This document shows positions 11,650 through 20,880 of a stretch of DNA of 35,811 nucleotides, in pieces (the stretch's first letter is position 1; every line of letters begins with the position of its first letter). The stretch is taken from the NCBI GenBank assembly GCA_051453625.1, contig JBOZIK010000001.1:11133067-11168877 (forward strand), given 5' to 3'. This DNA comes from Welwitschia mirabilis (Eukaryota; Gnetophyta; Gnetopsida; Welwitschiales). The notes under the pieces were generated by a model, which ran no database searches, had not been told where the DNA came from, and saw only the letters and a list, made by a program, of their open reading frames with translations. Made by a program: the position numbers and the translations under genes.

Positions 11650-12986
11650 TTAGCTAGATTCTTTGATTGATTTATTTACTATTTGATCATTTATTAATTT
11701 GGATATGCATTAGATTTCCTATAAGTTTTCATAAAAGTAATTTTTTACTTTAGGAGTGTAGAATGATAAAGATTGGATTTTAGTTAATCTAGGACATTCC
11801 AATGTCTATGAACTTCAATGTCTATGATAGCTTCTGCTTAAGTACTAATTACGTCAAATCAGATACTAATTTACAACTTTATACATAGTTAATTTATTAC
11901 TTCACTGATCAATCAAGATTTTCAAAAAAGGAAATCATAGCCTATTCTTTTAAGGAAAAAGAATCTTTGAATTAAAATGACATACAGAAAAAATGAATTT
12001 TCTAAATAAATTCCATGATGTCCTACTATAAGCATACTAGGATAATTTTTTTTGAAAGGGACCTTTCATAGTATGATATGGTAACTGTAGAAACTTCGTT
12101 AAAGAGTTAGTTGACCATGATTTAATCTCAGCTTATGAGTCCTTACTCTTTTGGTAGTGGTTTCACTTCCTTCATCATAATGGATGATGTTTCTTAACAC
12201 TTGATTGACTTAATTTCTATAACTCTGAAGCCATATCTCAAGGGCATGATAGAACATATTGATCATTGAATGATATATCAGCCAAAGTTTATTATTTCTT
12301 TAGCAAATGATTAGATTAATTTTTAGTCCTAATATTATATTAATACCTTGCAAAAGAATCATTTGACATTGCTAAAATCATACTCCCTATCACATGAAGC
12401 TTATTATGGTTTAGAACTAAATGATGCATCTTTACTATCAAGTAGTTTTACGATGAAAACCATTAAGTATGATTAGGTGAATATTCAGGGTAAACAATTA
12501 ATCTTCTTCATATGCCTTTTTGTCCATTTATATTTTGCATCTTCTTAACTATTTTTTGGAAGTGTTAAATCCATTACTACATTTTACTCTCATCTTAATA
12601 AGATGTCTATATTTTTAGCTTGTCATCAGCCTTCTCTTACCCATATGCTTTCTTTCATCTTTGACCCTCAGTTTCATTTCCATATTATTTTTTTCTTTTC
12701 ATTTTCTAGTTGTGTTTTCCGATTTTGTTTTTCCTTTCTTATTTTACATCTATTGCTCCTTTTATCTTGTTCTTTTTTATCATCATAAGTAAACTTACTT
12801 AAAATTTAGGACAAATTTATCTTTTTCATAGATGTAAAATAATAGTTGTAGGAATATCTTTTTAATATGCAATCTTTGTTTACCAACATAAGATATTTTA
12901 TGCTTGAGTGTTATGTTTTATCCTTTTTCTAAATTGGCTCGCTTCTGTCCTTTTTTGCTTTCTTTGTTAGGGACTGACAAATGCCT
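11650..12986 (+). other. Gypsy 3' internal non-coding spacer
   Basis: No conserved domain is legible between integrase and the 3' LTR. This is the position of the long non-coding or envelope-like region in Tat/Athila elements. 12600-12790 is pyrimidine-rich and stays open on the plus strand as a Phe/Leu/Ser-rich, membrane-like peptide of 61 residues, but T-richness alone explains this. A short repeat of CAATGTCTATGA occurs twice near 11800-11830. Confidence 0.55.
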
Positions 12987-12995
12987 AGTGGAGGG
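12987..12995 (+). other. Polypurine tract of the gypsy element
   Basis: AGTGGAGGG lies three bases before the 3' LTR, where the plus-strand primer of LTR elements is expected. It is short and probably decayed. Confidence 0.55.
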
Positions 12996-13245
12996 CTATA
13001 TTGTAAGTCTAATTGGTCATATTTAACATCATGTTAAGAGTAATTTTCAGGCATATTTAATAGTTTTTCAAGCTAAATAGGAAGAATATGAAGCTTAATA
13101 AAGATGATCACATAGAACACCAAATTTAGAGATAATAAGCCCTTTTTTGGACATATTTCACACTTCCTAAATTTTTTAGAGAATGATGAATCTAGTGTAG
13201 GATGATGGATGATGATTTGGATGCTAGAGGAAGAAGAAAAGGATA

Positions 13246-14471
13246 TTATCCACCTCATCACCTAGATGATAATCATGTGGAAAATAATCAAAATCAATAA
13301 ATAAAGAAACTAGGATTCTACTGACAGTTGTCCACCATGTCATCCGAATGACACTTGAGAGTATGATAGTTATTGAAGCACCTAAATCAGATTTGAAGAT
13401 GTACCTGGAACATAACAGTGTATACCATCAAAATTAACTCCTCTGGAAGATGCACAGACATGCTAATTAGCTCAAAAGCCATGATCAAATTAAGGAGAAC
13501 ATCGATCTTAGTTAATTTACTTGCAAAAGGTGAAGAAAGATTAATTTCAATAGGAGAAAGCTTAATATGGTAAGAGGGAAGCCAATTCTGACATAAATAA
13601 GTAGAAAATACTAAAGATTATTTGTCATCCATCTCGTCTTCTAGACGAGATTAATAGAATCAAAAGAAATAAAANNNNNNNNNNNNNNNNNNNNNNNNNN
13701 NNNNNNNNNNNNNNNNNNNNNNNNNNNNNNNNNNNNNNNNNNNNNNNNNNNNNNNNNNNNNNNNNNNNNNNNNNNNNNNNNNNNNNNNNNNNNNNNNNNN
13801 NNNNNNNNNNNNNNNNNNNNNNNNNNNNNNNNNNNNNNNNNNNNNNNNNNNNNNNNNNNNNNNNNNNNNNNNNNNNNNNNNNNNNNNNNNNNNNNNNNNN
13901 NNNNNNNNNNNNNNNNNNNNNNNNNNNNNNNNNNNNNNNNNNNNNNNNNNNNNNNNNNNNNNNNNNNNNNNNNNNNNNNNNNNNNNNNNNNNNNNNNNNN
14001 NNNNNNNNNNNNNNNNNNNNNNNNNNNNNNNNNNNNNNNNNNNNNNNNNNNNNNNNNNNNNNNNNNNNNNNNNNNNNNNNNNNNNNNNNNNNNNNNNNNN
14101 NNNNNNNNNNNNNNNNNNNNNNNNNNNNNNNNNNNNNNNNNNNNNNNNNNNNNNNNNNNNNNNNNNNNNNNNNNNNNNNNNNNNNNNNNNNNNNNNNNNN
14201 NNNNNNNNNNNNNNNNNNNNNNNNNNNNNNNNNNNNNNNNNNNNNNNNNNNNNNNNNTCATCCATCTCGTCTTCTAGACGAGATTAATAGAATCAAAAGA
14301 AATAAAACTTATAATTTCACTACTGATAGTCATCCACCTGTTTGTCTGAACAATACCTAGGATGGTACCTCATCTATGAAACTCAAATGTCATCAAGAAG
14401 GCCTATGGATGATCAGAAGCCATTAGAAGAAGAGAATAACCATCATCCACCATGTCGTCTGGACGATATCC
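13246..14471 (+). other. Five copies of the inverted-repeat motif in the 3' LTR
   Basis: Copies at 13246-13274, 13327-13354, 13624-13650, 14329-14357 and 14441-14471. The best is TCCACCATGTCGTCTGGACG at 14446-14465; the copy at 13634-13650 forms a hairpin with arms CTCGTC and GACGAG around TTCTA. Each corresponds in position to a copy in the 5' LTR. Confidence 0.65.
13675..14257. other. Assembly gap (583 N), probably spurious
   Basis: The 50 bp before the gap (13625-13674) are identical to the 50 bp after it (14258-14307). The 5' LTR runs straight through this point with no extra sequence. The two contig ends therefore most likely overlap and the gap has no real content. Confidence 0.9.
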
Positions 14472-14591
14472 AAGTGAACAATAGCTATAAAGAACAAAAA
14501 ATGAATACCATCAATTATGAAATCATTGTTATGATAACCTCTAGTCTATTACAACTCTTTAGCAACCCTAATAGTCATCCCAAATCCATGA

Positions 14592-14673
14592 ATACCCCAC
14601 TAAGTCCCTCATTTCTCATCTTTGGTGTATCGATACCCCACTAAGTCCCTCATTTCTCATCTTTGGTGCATCG
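14592..14673 (+). repeat. 41-bp tandem duplication in the 3' LTR
   Basis: The unit that begins ATACCCCACTAAGTCCCTCA occurs twice head to tail with one difference (GTATCG against GCATCG). The 5' LTR has one copy near 4312-4350, so the duplication arose after insertion. Confidence 0.85.
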
Positions 14674-15171
14674 ATTGGTCTTGGGACGATTTTGGAGATT
14701 GATTAAGTAAGGGATCCATCCTAGTTGTAGAGAAGGGTTAATTAATAAAGTTATTGATTGAAGTGTTCTTGTTAAATTACTTTCTGATCTTCATTATAGT
14801 TTACGTTAATTACATTTAAATGATAGATATTTCTAATTAATATAGATTATGAGGGCTAACTTGGGTAACAACAAGTTAGTGCACTTGATTGGGATTTGCA
14901 TTTAGATTTGCATCCATCATTGCATCTTGCACTCGTTGCATCATTGCATTTTAATTCTAAAGTAAGATTAGGAAATCAATTTAGTTTTATTCTTTTTTAT
15001 TCAAGCAATCTTCTAAATTCCTCTTTAGAATTCCTCTCTAAAGTATGACATTTAGGTTAAATCCTATATGCTCGTGTGTTTTATGCGAGTTTATTGAGAT
15101 TTATAGGTATTAAAGATAAATAATTCATTGGAAGAAAATATAAGATTGATTACACAATTCGCATAATAACA

Positions 15172-15176
15172 CCCAT
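15172..15176. repeat. Probable target-site duplication, right copy
   Basis: CCCAT follows the 3' LTR directly and pairs with CCCAC at 3329-3333 (four of five bases). Confidence 0.55.
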
Positions 15177-15910
15177 TGAAACAAAATTCCCAAATTACTT
15201 ATTCCCTTCATATACTTTAAAACTTTATAATTAAATTTTGATAATTCTATTTTGATTTATAAATCTATCCTGGTAATATTCCAACAACATGAAAAATATT
15301 AAAATAAGTATTAATGATATATATAAGGTTTATAATCAAATTTTATTATAAATATTTATTTTCATCTAGTAATTCTTCATCAATAGTTAGCTCAATGTTT
15401 TATTTCATTAGGGTAAATACTAATTTTTTATTATCCATGACAAGTTTATTTAACATCTTACCTATGTCATTTAACTAATTAAAGAAAATATAGTTATTTA
15501 TTTGACCTAGTTTCACATCAAAATAGTATTTCATGAATTCCAAATCCATGATGTTGAACTATTTACAAGCTATTTCATCACTTTTACAATATTCTCTTGA
15601 TTGTTTTTACTAATCAAAATATCATCTAAAGATATAATAAGATATGTCCCCTCACATTTTACATACTCACGTATCTCAAAATCCATTATCACTGAGATTT
15701 TTTAGCTTAACGAATCCTATACATGGCTCTTAATTACTTTAAATCATGGAGTGACTTATTTAGTTTACATGCCTTATCACTTTTATTCCTTTACCTTTAA
15801 ACCTTTAATTTGTGCCACATAAATCTCTTTCTTAAACTACTTACTCAAAAATGTTGTCTTTAGGTTGAGCTAATACATCTTTTATCCTCTATAATGTTAA
15901 TGCATCCAAG
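15172..15910 (-). pseudogene. Copia reverse transcriptase remnant
   Basis: Reading down the minus strand: LNLKTTFL at about 15875-15850, where copia RT has its first catalytic Asp (here Asn), then KKEIYVAQIKGLKVK, YLIISLDDILISKN with the active-site Asp pair kept (15619-15660), MDLEFMKYYFDVKLGQ (about 15510-15550), NLIYIINTYFNIFHVV (about 15270-15330), and KVLKYMKGISNLGILFQW, which reaches the gypsy LTR at 15172. The matches cover the copia RT palm, thumb and the link to RNase H in the right order. There are at least six stops and several frame changes. The gypsy insertion falls directly after the GILFQ motif; the gene resumes at 3333. Confidence 0.82.
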
Positions 15911-15938
15911 GTTCTAATGGTTTATTGTTTTTTTTATT

Positions 15939-16480
15939 AGTGTATAAAATTTGTGTAGTTAACTTCTGCTTCTAAGAAAATGTTTTTCAAGCAATTTGAT
16001 CTTACATTTATTAAGTATTCCATCAAAATTATTGCAAAATGTTTATTGGTTTTTTACAAATTTAATTTTCCTAAAAGTGAGTTCACTAGTTTTAAAGTTA
16101 TGTTTTATGCTTCATACTTATGGCATGTATCCACTATGAATAATTTACTAATCCTTTGAATGTTGTTAATTCATTGGCATAAGTGAGATGAAATTCTGAA
16201 GGATTAGTTTCAATTTTAGGTTTTTTCATCCTTGCATACCTTTTTCTTTCTTTTTCGTTTTTTGAATAAGTTAAAATTTAGTTCTATGATGGCTAATGCA
16301 CTACTAATTAAAACATATTTACTTATTGGTAAATTAGAACATAATTCTTCAAAGGAAAAAAAGGATAACATGCTTCATGACATCCTTTACATATAAGAAT
16401 AGCCTTAACAATTTGTGACTCATAAGCAAGCAGATGATTTTTTGTGTGATTTATAATATGGAATCCCTACATATGCCTCC
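15939..16480 (-). pseudogene. Copia integrase end and possible gag/protease remnants
   Basis: At 16030-15939 the minus strand reads NCLKNIFLEAEVNYTNFI, which fits the end of the copia integrase core (the L..FW.EA....YI motif). It lies only about 60 bp from the RT start, so the long integrase-RT linker is deleted. At about 16106-16140 FIVDT is placed where copia protease would have its VDTG, but the Gly is missing. Upstream (16200-16470) a basic Lys/Arg-rich segment could be the end of gag. Only the integrase piece is convincing; the other two are guesses from order. Confidence 0.5.
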
Positions 16481-17429
16481 TTTCTCCCTGCCACGCATAG
16501 GTGGGTGTGGGTTCTACCCCCTAGTTATGGTGGCTAAGCAAATGATTCCTTACATCCATGTTGTTATTATTAAAGCTTTTTTATTAGAAACCTTGTCATA
16601 AGAATTTAAACTTAAAGAAACTTTCCACACTTTCTAATTGAGCTATTGAACATTTTATTATTGTGTAACTTTACATTTAGGTATCTAGTAAAGCCTACAA
16701 TATGTGAACTATATTTGTAGCTAATCATAACATTTAAAATATTACTACCCCTCCAGAATTGCAATTTGTGTAAAATGATTATTAACTTTCTTGCCTTTAT
16801 GTTTTACCTTATGGTTCTTTATTCTTTTAGCTAATCTAATAAGCTCTTCTTCATATTTTATAATTATTACATTATAAGATAAAATGATTTTTCATAATTT
16901 TAACAAAAAGGTTTTATAATTTTCTATATTGACTCTATAGTAAATGAATATGCTTTGCTAGGGATGGGTTGTAAGATTTTGTGATTTTGTGAAAAGACAA
17001 ATGTGTAGCAATACTAGTTAAATGTTTTAAAGCATTTTCTACTTCTAGAATATCTTATCCATAACCCATTAAATGCCTTTAATCATTCCTTAGTAGATTT
17101 TTCAACTACAGAGTAGTATCTAATTTCACTTCCTATAAATAAGCAAGTAACTTTTTGTAGACAAGTACTTATTACACAGTATTAAGAAGTATACAGTTCA
17201 TTCTATTTATAATATGATTTTACTTTGTTGTGTTTATAAGTATTATTTAGTGAAGTATTTCTTTTACCTTTAAAACTTATTGAATTATTTTGAGATATAC
17301 TACCATCCATTCTTTAATTATGTAACGTATTAATCTTTTAATCAATATTCTTTTCAATGTAACTCTTCCAATATTAAGAAAGATTGAAACTTGTTCCTTA
17401 TACTAAAAATGAATTATCCATACTTTCAT
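16481..17429. other. AT-rich stretch with one GC-richer block
   Basis: No gene seen. Around 16465-16545 a GC-richer block (TGCCACGCATAGGTGGGTGT and neighbours) stands out from the surroundings; it may be the remains of a small inserted element, but no promoter boxes or termini are convincing. The copia 5' end could lie in this region. Confidence 0.35.
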
Positions 17430-17854
17430 ATTTCTCACCACTACCGAGGTTTGAACTTTGGACGTCTGGGTCCATTTGTCTATGACCTTACCACTATAGC
17501 AAACAATCATTGACTTATTTGAAGAGATAGCGGGGAGGTAATTTTGTGCAATACAAATGTCGAGTGGCACTTTGGGTTTATAGAATCTATTTTGTTTGGA
17601 TTCCTTACTAATAGTTAGTAGGTAATTTTATGTTACACAAATGTCCAGTGGTACTTGGGCTTATGGAATCTATTCTATTTGTATTCCCTACTAATAGCGT
17701 GTAGGTAAGTTTATGCCACACAAATTCCTAGTGGCACATAGGTTAAGGAATCTATTCTATTTGTATTTCCCACCACTGTTGGGGTTTGAACTTTGGACCT
17801 CTGGTTTCATGTATCTATGACCTTACCACTCTGGTAAGTAGTCATTGATAAATT
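17430..17854 (-). mobile_element. Double-headed tRNA-derived SINE
   Basis: Two copies of an ~89-bp block (17430-17518 and 17766-17854) read on the minus strand like the head of a tRNA-derived SINE: an A-box-like TAGTGGTAAGGTC (17484-17497 in the first; AGTGGTAAGGTC with preceding TACC in the second, 17819-17837) and a B box GTTCAAACC (17448-17456 and 17783-17791). RNA polymerase III would transcribe from the high-coordinate head. Between the heads lie three tandem body units. The unit is not a functional tRNA: there is no cloverleaf. SINEs depend on LINE enzymes to move. No poly(A) tail or target duplication was found. Confidence 0.6.
17537..17786 (-). repeat. Three tandem ~83-bp SINE body units
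   Basis: Units start at 17537, 17621 and 17704 (spacing 84 and 83 bp). Each begins GGTAA, then has TACACAAATGTCCAGTGGYA-like and GGAATCTATTCTATTTGTAT-like blocks. They diverge from one another at roughly a tenth to a fifth of sites by eye. The last runs into the right-hand tRNA-like head. Confidence 0.85.
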
Positions 17855-18668
17855 TTATTGTTACTAAGTACATGAATTAAAAGGCTTTAATTTCATGATG
17901 ATAGCAACATATGAAAAACTCAAGGTAACTAGCAAAGGTAAGATCTGTTTTATTGAAAGAAGATTTTAAGGTTCATGAGTGTTTTGAACAACCCTTTCTC
18001 TAGAGCAAAAAGTAGTAGTATAAGGTTTAAACTATTTTACATGTACGATTTGAAGTTTTCATATTTTTGTTATTATAAAGAAGCAAATCAAAATTTCTAC
18101 TATGTGTAAAATAAAATATTAAATTAGATGTTTGTTAAGATTACACTAAACATAAAATTAAAAAAAATGTTAATATCTATTAATGTTATAATATCAAAAA
18201 TTTTCTCTCTCAACTTTAACATCCCTTAAGATGGCACTGCTAAAACTAGGTTTTCAACTTTGATGCATGTTAGAGTTACAATATGAAATTTGCTCCTTTG
18301 ATTCTCATCCTTCAAATTTCACTTCCTCAACTTGATTCTTGTCATAGTTGCACCATTGTACCTATCACAACATGAAAAATTGCTAATGTAAAATTAAGTT
18401 ACTTTTAATAAATAATAATCACTATAGTGATAGTAGGTAATTACCATTATGATTTACTTTTAGATATGATAAGGCATGAAATATTTCAAGAGATAACATG
18501 ACATGGAAAAACTAGAAATATAAGTTATTGATCAAAATAAAACTCTAATTTGATCAAAATTGAAAAAGTAGTAAATAAAAGAACCATGACTTTGAAAAAT
18601 TTTAAAAATAATGAGATTTACTTAATTTTTTAAAATAAAAATAAGAATATATCAAACTAGAAAATTTA
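17855..18668. other. AT-rich DNA, nothing recognised
   Basis: No open frame of useful length, no domain, no repeat with another part of the window. Confidence 0.6.
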
Positions 18669-19951
18669 CATTGGGGAGGGGGGCGTGGGAGAAAGGAGTA
18701 GGAGTGAAAATGCCCTAGCATAATGGAAGGAATTAAACTATTTGACAAAAAGGAGAATATTCTACAGGATACTCAAAGAAAGACTGAAAACAAAACAAAA
18801 TTGGGGGTGTTGGTTCCCTTGGGTAGAATAACTAGTAGAAGCTAAAACTAAACTAGGAAAGCAACCTGAAAGAAAAGGAAAATTTAAAAAGGGAGACAGG
18901 AACATCCTAATTAGGTGTGAAGAAGAAAATTGAATAACAAGAAGGGGAACATTCTGCAGAAAACGTAGNNNNNNNNNNNNNNNNNNNNNNNNNNNNNNNN
19001 NNNNNNNNNNNNNNNNNNNNNNNNNNNNNNNNNNNNNNNNNNNNNNNNNNNNNNNNNNNNNNNNNNNNNNNNNNNNNNNNNNNNNNNNNNNNNNNNNNNN
19101 NNNNNNNNNNNNNNNNNNNNNNNNNNNNNNNNNNNNNNNNNNNNNNNNNNNNNNNNNNNNNNNNNNNNNNNNNNNNNNNNNNNNNNNNNNNNNNNNNNNN
19201 NNNNNNNNNNNNNNNNNNNNNNNNNNNNNNNNNNNNNNNNNNNNNNNNNNNNNNNNNNNNNNNNNNNNNNNNNNNNNNNNNNNNNNNNNNNNNNNNNNNN
19301 NNNNNNNNNNNNNNNNNNNNNNNNNNNNNNNNNNNNNNNNNNNNNNNNNNNNNNNNNNNNNNNNNNNNNNNNNNNNNNNNNNNNNNNNNNNNNNNNNNNN
19401 NNNNNNNNNNNNNNNNNNNNNNNNNNNNNNNNNNNNNNNNNNNNNNNNNNNNNNNNNNNNNNNNNNNNNNNNNNNNNNNNNNNNNNNNNNNNNNNNNNNN
19501 NNNNNNNNNNNNNNNNNNNNNNNNNNNNNNNNNNNNNNNNNNNNNNNNNNNNNNNNNNNNNNNNNNNNNNNNNNNNNNNNNNNNNNNNNNNNNNNNNNNN
19601 NNNNNNNNNNNNNNNNNNNNNNNNNNNNNNNNNNNNNNNNNNNNNNNNNNNNNNNNNNNNNNNNNNNNNNNNNNNNNNNNNNNNNNNNNNNNNNNNNNNN
19701 NNNNNNNNNNNNNNNNNNNNNNNNNNNNNNNNNNNNNNNNNNNNNNNNNNNNNNNNNNNNNNNNNNNNNNNNNNNNNNNNNNNNNNNNNNNNNNNNNNNN
19801 NNNNNNNNNNNNNNNNNNNNNNNNNNNNNNNNNNNNNAAACGTAGGGACATACTATAAAAAGGGCAAAATTGGGACCAAAAGAGCCCCTTAAGAAATGAA
19901 CTAACAAAAAACTGAATCTAAACTAAGTAAAAAACTTGAAAGGATAAGCGA
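18669..19951 (-). other. Purine-rich plus strand around a gap; possible 3' untranslated sequence
   Basis: The plus strand is unusually A/G-rich (18670-18968 and 19838-19950), with a G-rich patch at 18672-18700. Read on the minus strand it is pyrimidine-rich and follows the J-domain pseudogene, as a 3' untranslated region would. Ns fill 18969-19837, and the eight bases AAACGTAG sit on both sides of the gap (18961-18968 and 19838-19845). Confidence 0.4.
18969..19837. other. Assembly gap (869 N)
   Basis: The edges share the 8-bp direct repeat AAACGTAG. This could be a trimmed contig overlap, but eight bases is too short to be sure. Confidence 0.9.
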
Positions 19952-20227
19952 CTAGTATCCCATATATAGGGGAAAGAGATTGTCATGATTATGCTCTAGT
20001 AAAAAGCGTCCCATTTCGTCAGATAACACCTTAAAGGCCTAATTAACCTTCTTAAATTATTTAGCTCCTATTTCATTCTTGTCTGGGTGTAGTCTAAGTG
20101 ATTTCTTCCTATAGCTTGACTTGATTGCTTATGGTAAGACTTCATGAGACATTCCCAGGGTTACAAATGAGTATCTCTTTAGCTCATGAATTGTGGCAAG
20201 CATAAACTCCCTTTTCGTAGTTTCCAT
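19952..20227 (-). pseudogene. J-domain (DnaJ/Hsp40) protein fragment
   Basis: J-domains bind Hsp70 and stimulate its ATPase; the HPD motif in the loop between helices II and III is essential. On the minus strand, an ATG at 20227 opens a frame of 92 codons to a TAG at 19952. It reads LKRYSFVTLGMSHEVLP, a stop, then AIKSSYRKKSLRLHPDKN (helix II plus HPD, about 20120-20070), EIGAK, a stop, FKKVN, a stop, and AFKVLSDEMGR (helix III). Helix I, the 'LG(V)' turn, helix II, HPDKN and helix III are all in order with normal spacing and no frameshift. All three internal stops are one C-to-T step from Gln codons, or G-to-T from Glu. It has no introns in the part seen, so a processed pseudogene is likely, but only the J-domain is recognisable. 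It lies on the same strand as the LINE at 21.4-25.8 kb, downstream of it. Confidence 0.85.
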
Positions 20228-20880
20228 GTCTATGTCTTCCTAAGAATTATGTTGGCTCACTTCTGATGTAAAATTTATAGTCAACCCTTAGATGGAACTA
20301 GGACTCCTCTTCGGCGAGGTATCCCCTTAAGCCTGGCCAAGGGGTTGCTCCCTTTGCTCTTAGGATTTAGTTGGAAAATTCTCCTGAACTGTCTCTTCCT
20401 GCATTAGAGGTGAATTCGGCTTTTCTATATGAGGTTTTGGGGATGGAATTATCTTTTTCTAAGAGCTGGGATTTCCCTATTCAACATTCCCCTCAAAGTG
20501 ATACGCTTCATCTGTGGTTGCTTTCCTCTTGGACTTTCTTTTAGAAGGAGTCTCCTAAAGGTGTCGCTAGGGGGAGAAGGGGTCTCTCACATCCTAATCT
20601 CACTGGCTGCTTTCTAAAGCATCATGATTAATCTGGAGTATCTTACAATGTCTTTTCAACATAATGCTAGAAAGAAGAAGAAAGGTAGGTTAACATGGTA
20701 TCCTAGATCTAGGGCTTTAAGAAATGCAAAGTGAATGCCTGAAAGATTTAAGTAGCAACTAGATTGAATGAAGTATCGACCTATTAATTTGGCACCCAAG
20801 CCCTAAGGGGCTAATGTACCCACTAGGCAACTTAGGAACACCACTAAGAAAGAAATGGAGTGCCTCTCATTATCCTTTAC
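20228..20880 (-). other. Minus-strand coding-like, charged low-complexity stretch
   Basis: Between 20620 and 20270 one minus-strand frame, broken by several stops, reads as a Lys/Ser/Pro/Glu-rich, probably disordered segment (pieces such as SKRKSKRKATTDEAYHFEG and IPSPKPHIEKPNSPLMQEE). The GC content is higher than in the flanks. This looks like decayed coding sequence, perhaps the linker of a transposon protein or of the J-domain pseudogene's parent, but no domain identifies it. Confidence 0.35.

Larger units (their letters stand above)
3334..15171 (+). mobile_element. Ty3/gypsy (Tat/Athila-type) LTR retrotransposon, complete but decayed
   Basis: Two LTRs (3334-5297 and 12999-15171) align along their length. 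Between them lie a primer-binding site, gag, protease, reverse transcriptase, RNase H, integrase, a non-coding spacer of about 1.35 kb and a polypurine tract, in the gypsy order (integrase after RNase H). The tRNA-Asp-like primer site, the integrase tail and the long LTRs point to the Tat/Athila lineage. Every domain has stops, both catalytic Asp of the RT active-site box are changed, and integrase lacks its third catalytic residue, so it cannot move on its own. LTR divergence is high by eye, so the insertion is old. It sits inside a minus-strand copia element. Two N-gaps fall inside it (7258-7357 and 13675-14257). Confidence 0.92.
12999..15171 (+). repeat. Gypsy 3' LTR
   Basis: Aligns with the 5' LTR from TATTGTAAGTCTAA to the final GCATAATAACA. 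It lacks the 381-bp insertion of the 5' copy. It contains a 583-N gap whose two edges carry the same 50 bp, so its true length is probably about 1.54 kb. A 41-bp tandem duplication at 14592-14673 is specific to this copy. Confidence 0.88.
2848..16480 (-). mobile_element. Decayed Ty1/copia element, split by a gypsy insertion
   Basis: On the minus strand, copia-type pol sequence runs from about 16480 down to 15172, is interrupted by a complete plus-strand gypsy element, and resumes at 3336 down to a stop at 2848. The order in transcription sense is possible gag/protease remnants, the end of the integrase core, reverse transcriptase, then RNase H to the end of pol. Much of integrase and the integrase-RT linker is missing, so there are internal deletions besides the insertion. 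No LTR pair was recognised. All frames carry several stops, so the element is dead. The family call rests on RT and RNase H motifs described in the component entries. Confidence 0.8.

Noticed and set aside
12603-12788. Phe/Leu-rich 61-codon frame as a possible envelope gene of the gypsy element
   Set aside because: The hydrophobic peptide follows from the T-rich tract. There is no start context, no signal or fusion feature, and no continuation.
13641-14265. Long open frames on the minus strand over the N-gap
   Set aside because: They consist almost wholly of unknown residues. The same applies to frames at 18762-19907, 20917-21335 and 33980-34915.
16465-16550. GC-richer block considered as a second SINE
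   Set aside because: No B box with correct spacing and no similarity to the SINE at 17.4 kb.
17430-17518. True tRNA gene
   Set aside because: A and B boxes are present, but acceptor, D and anticodon stems do not form; the block is duplicated together with SINE body units.
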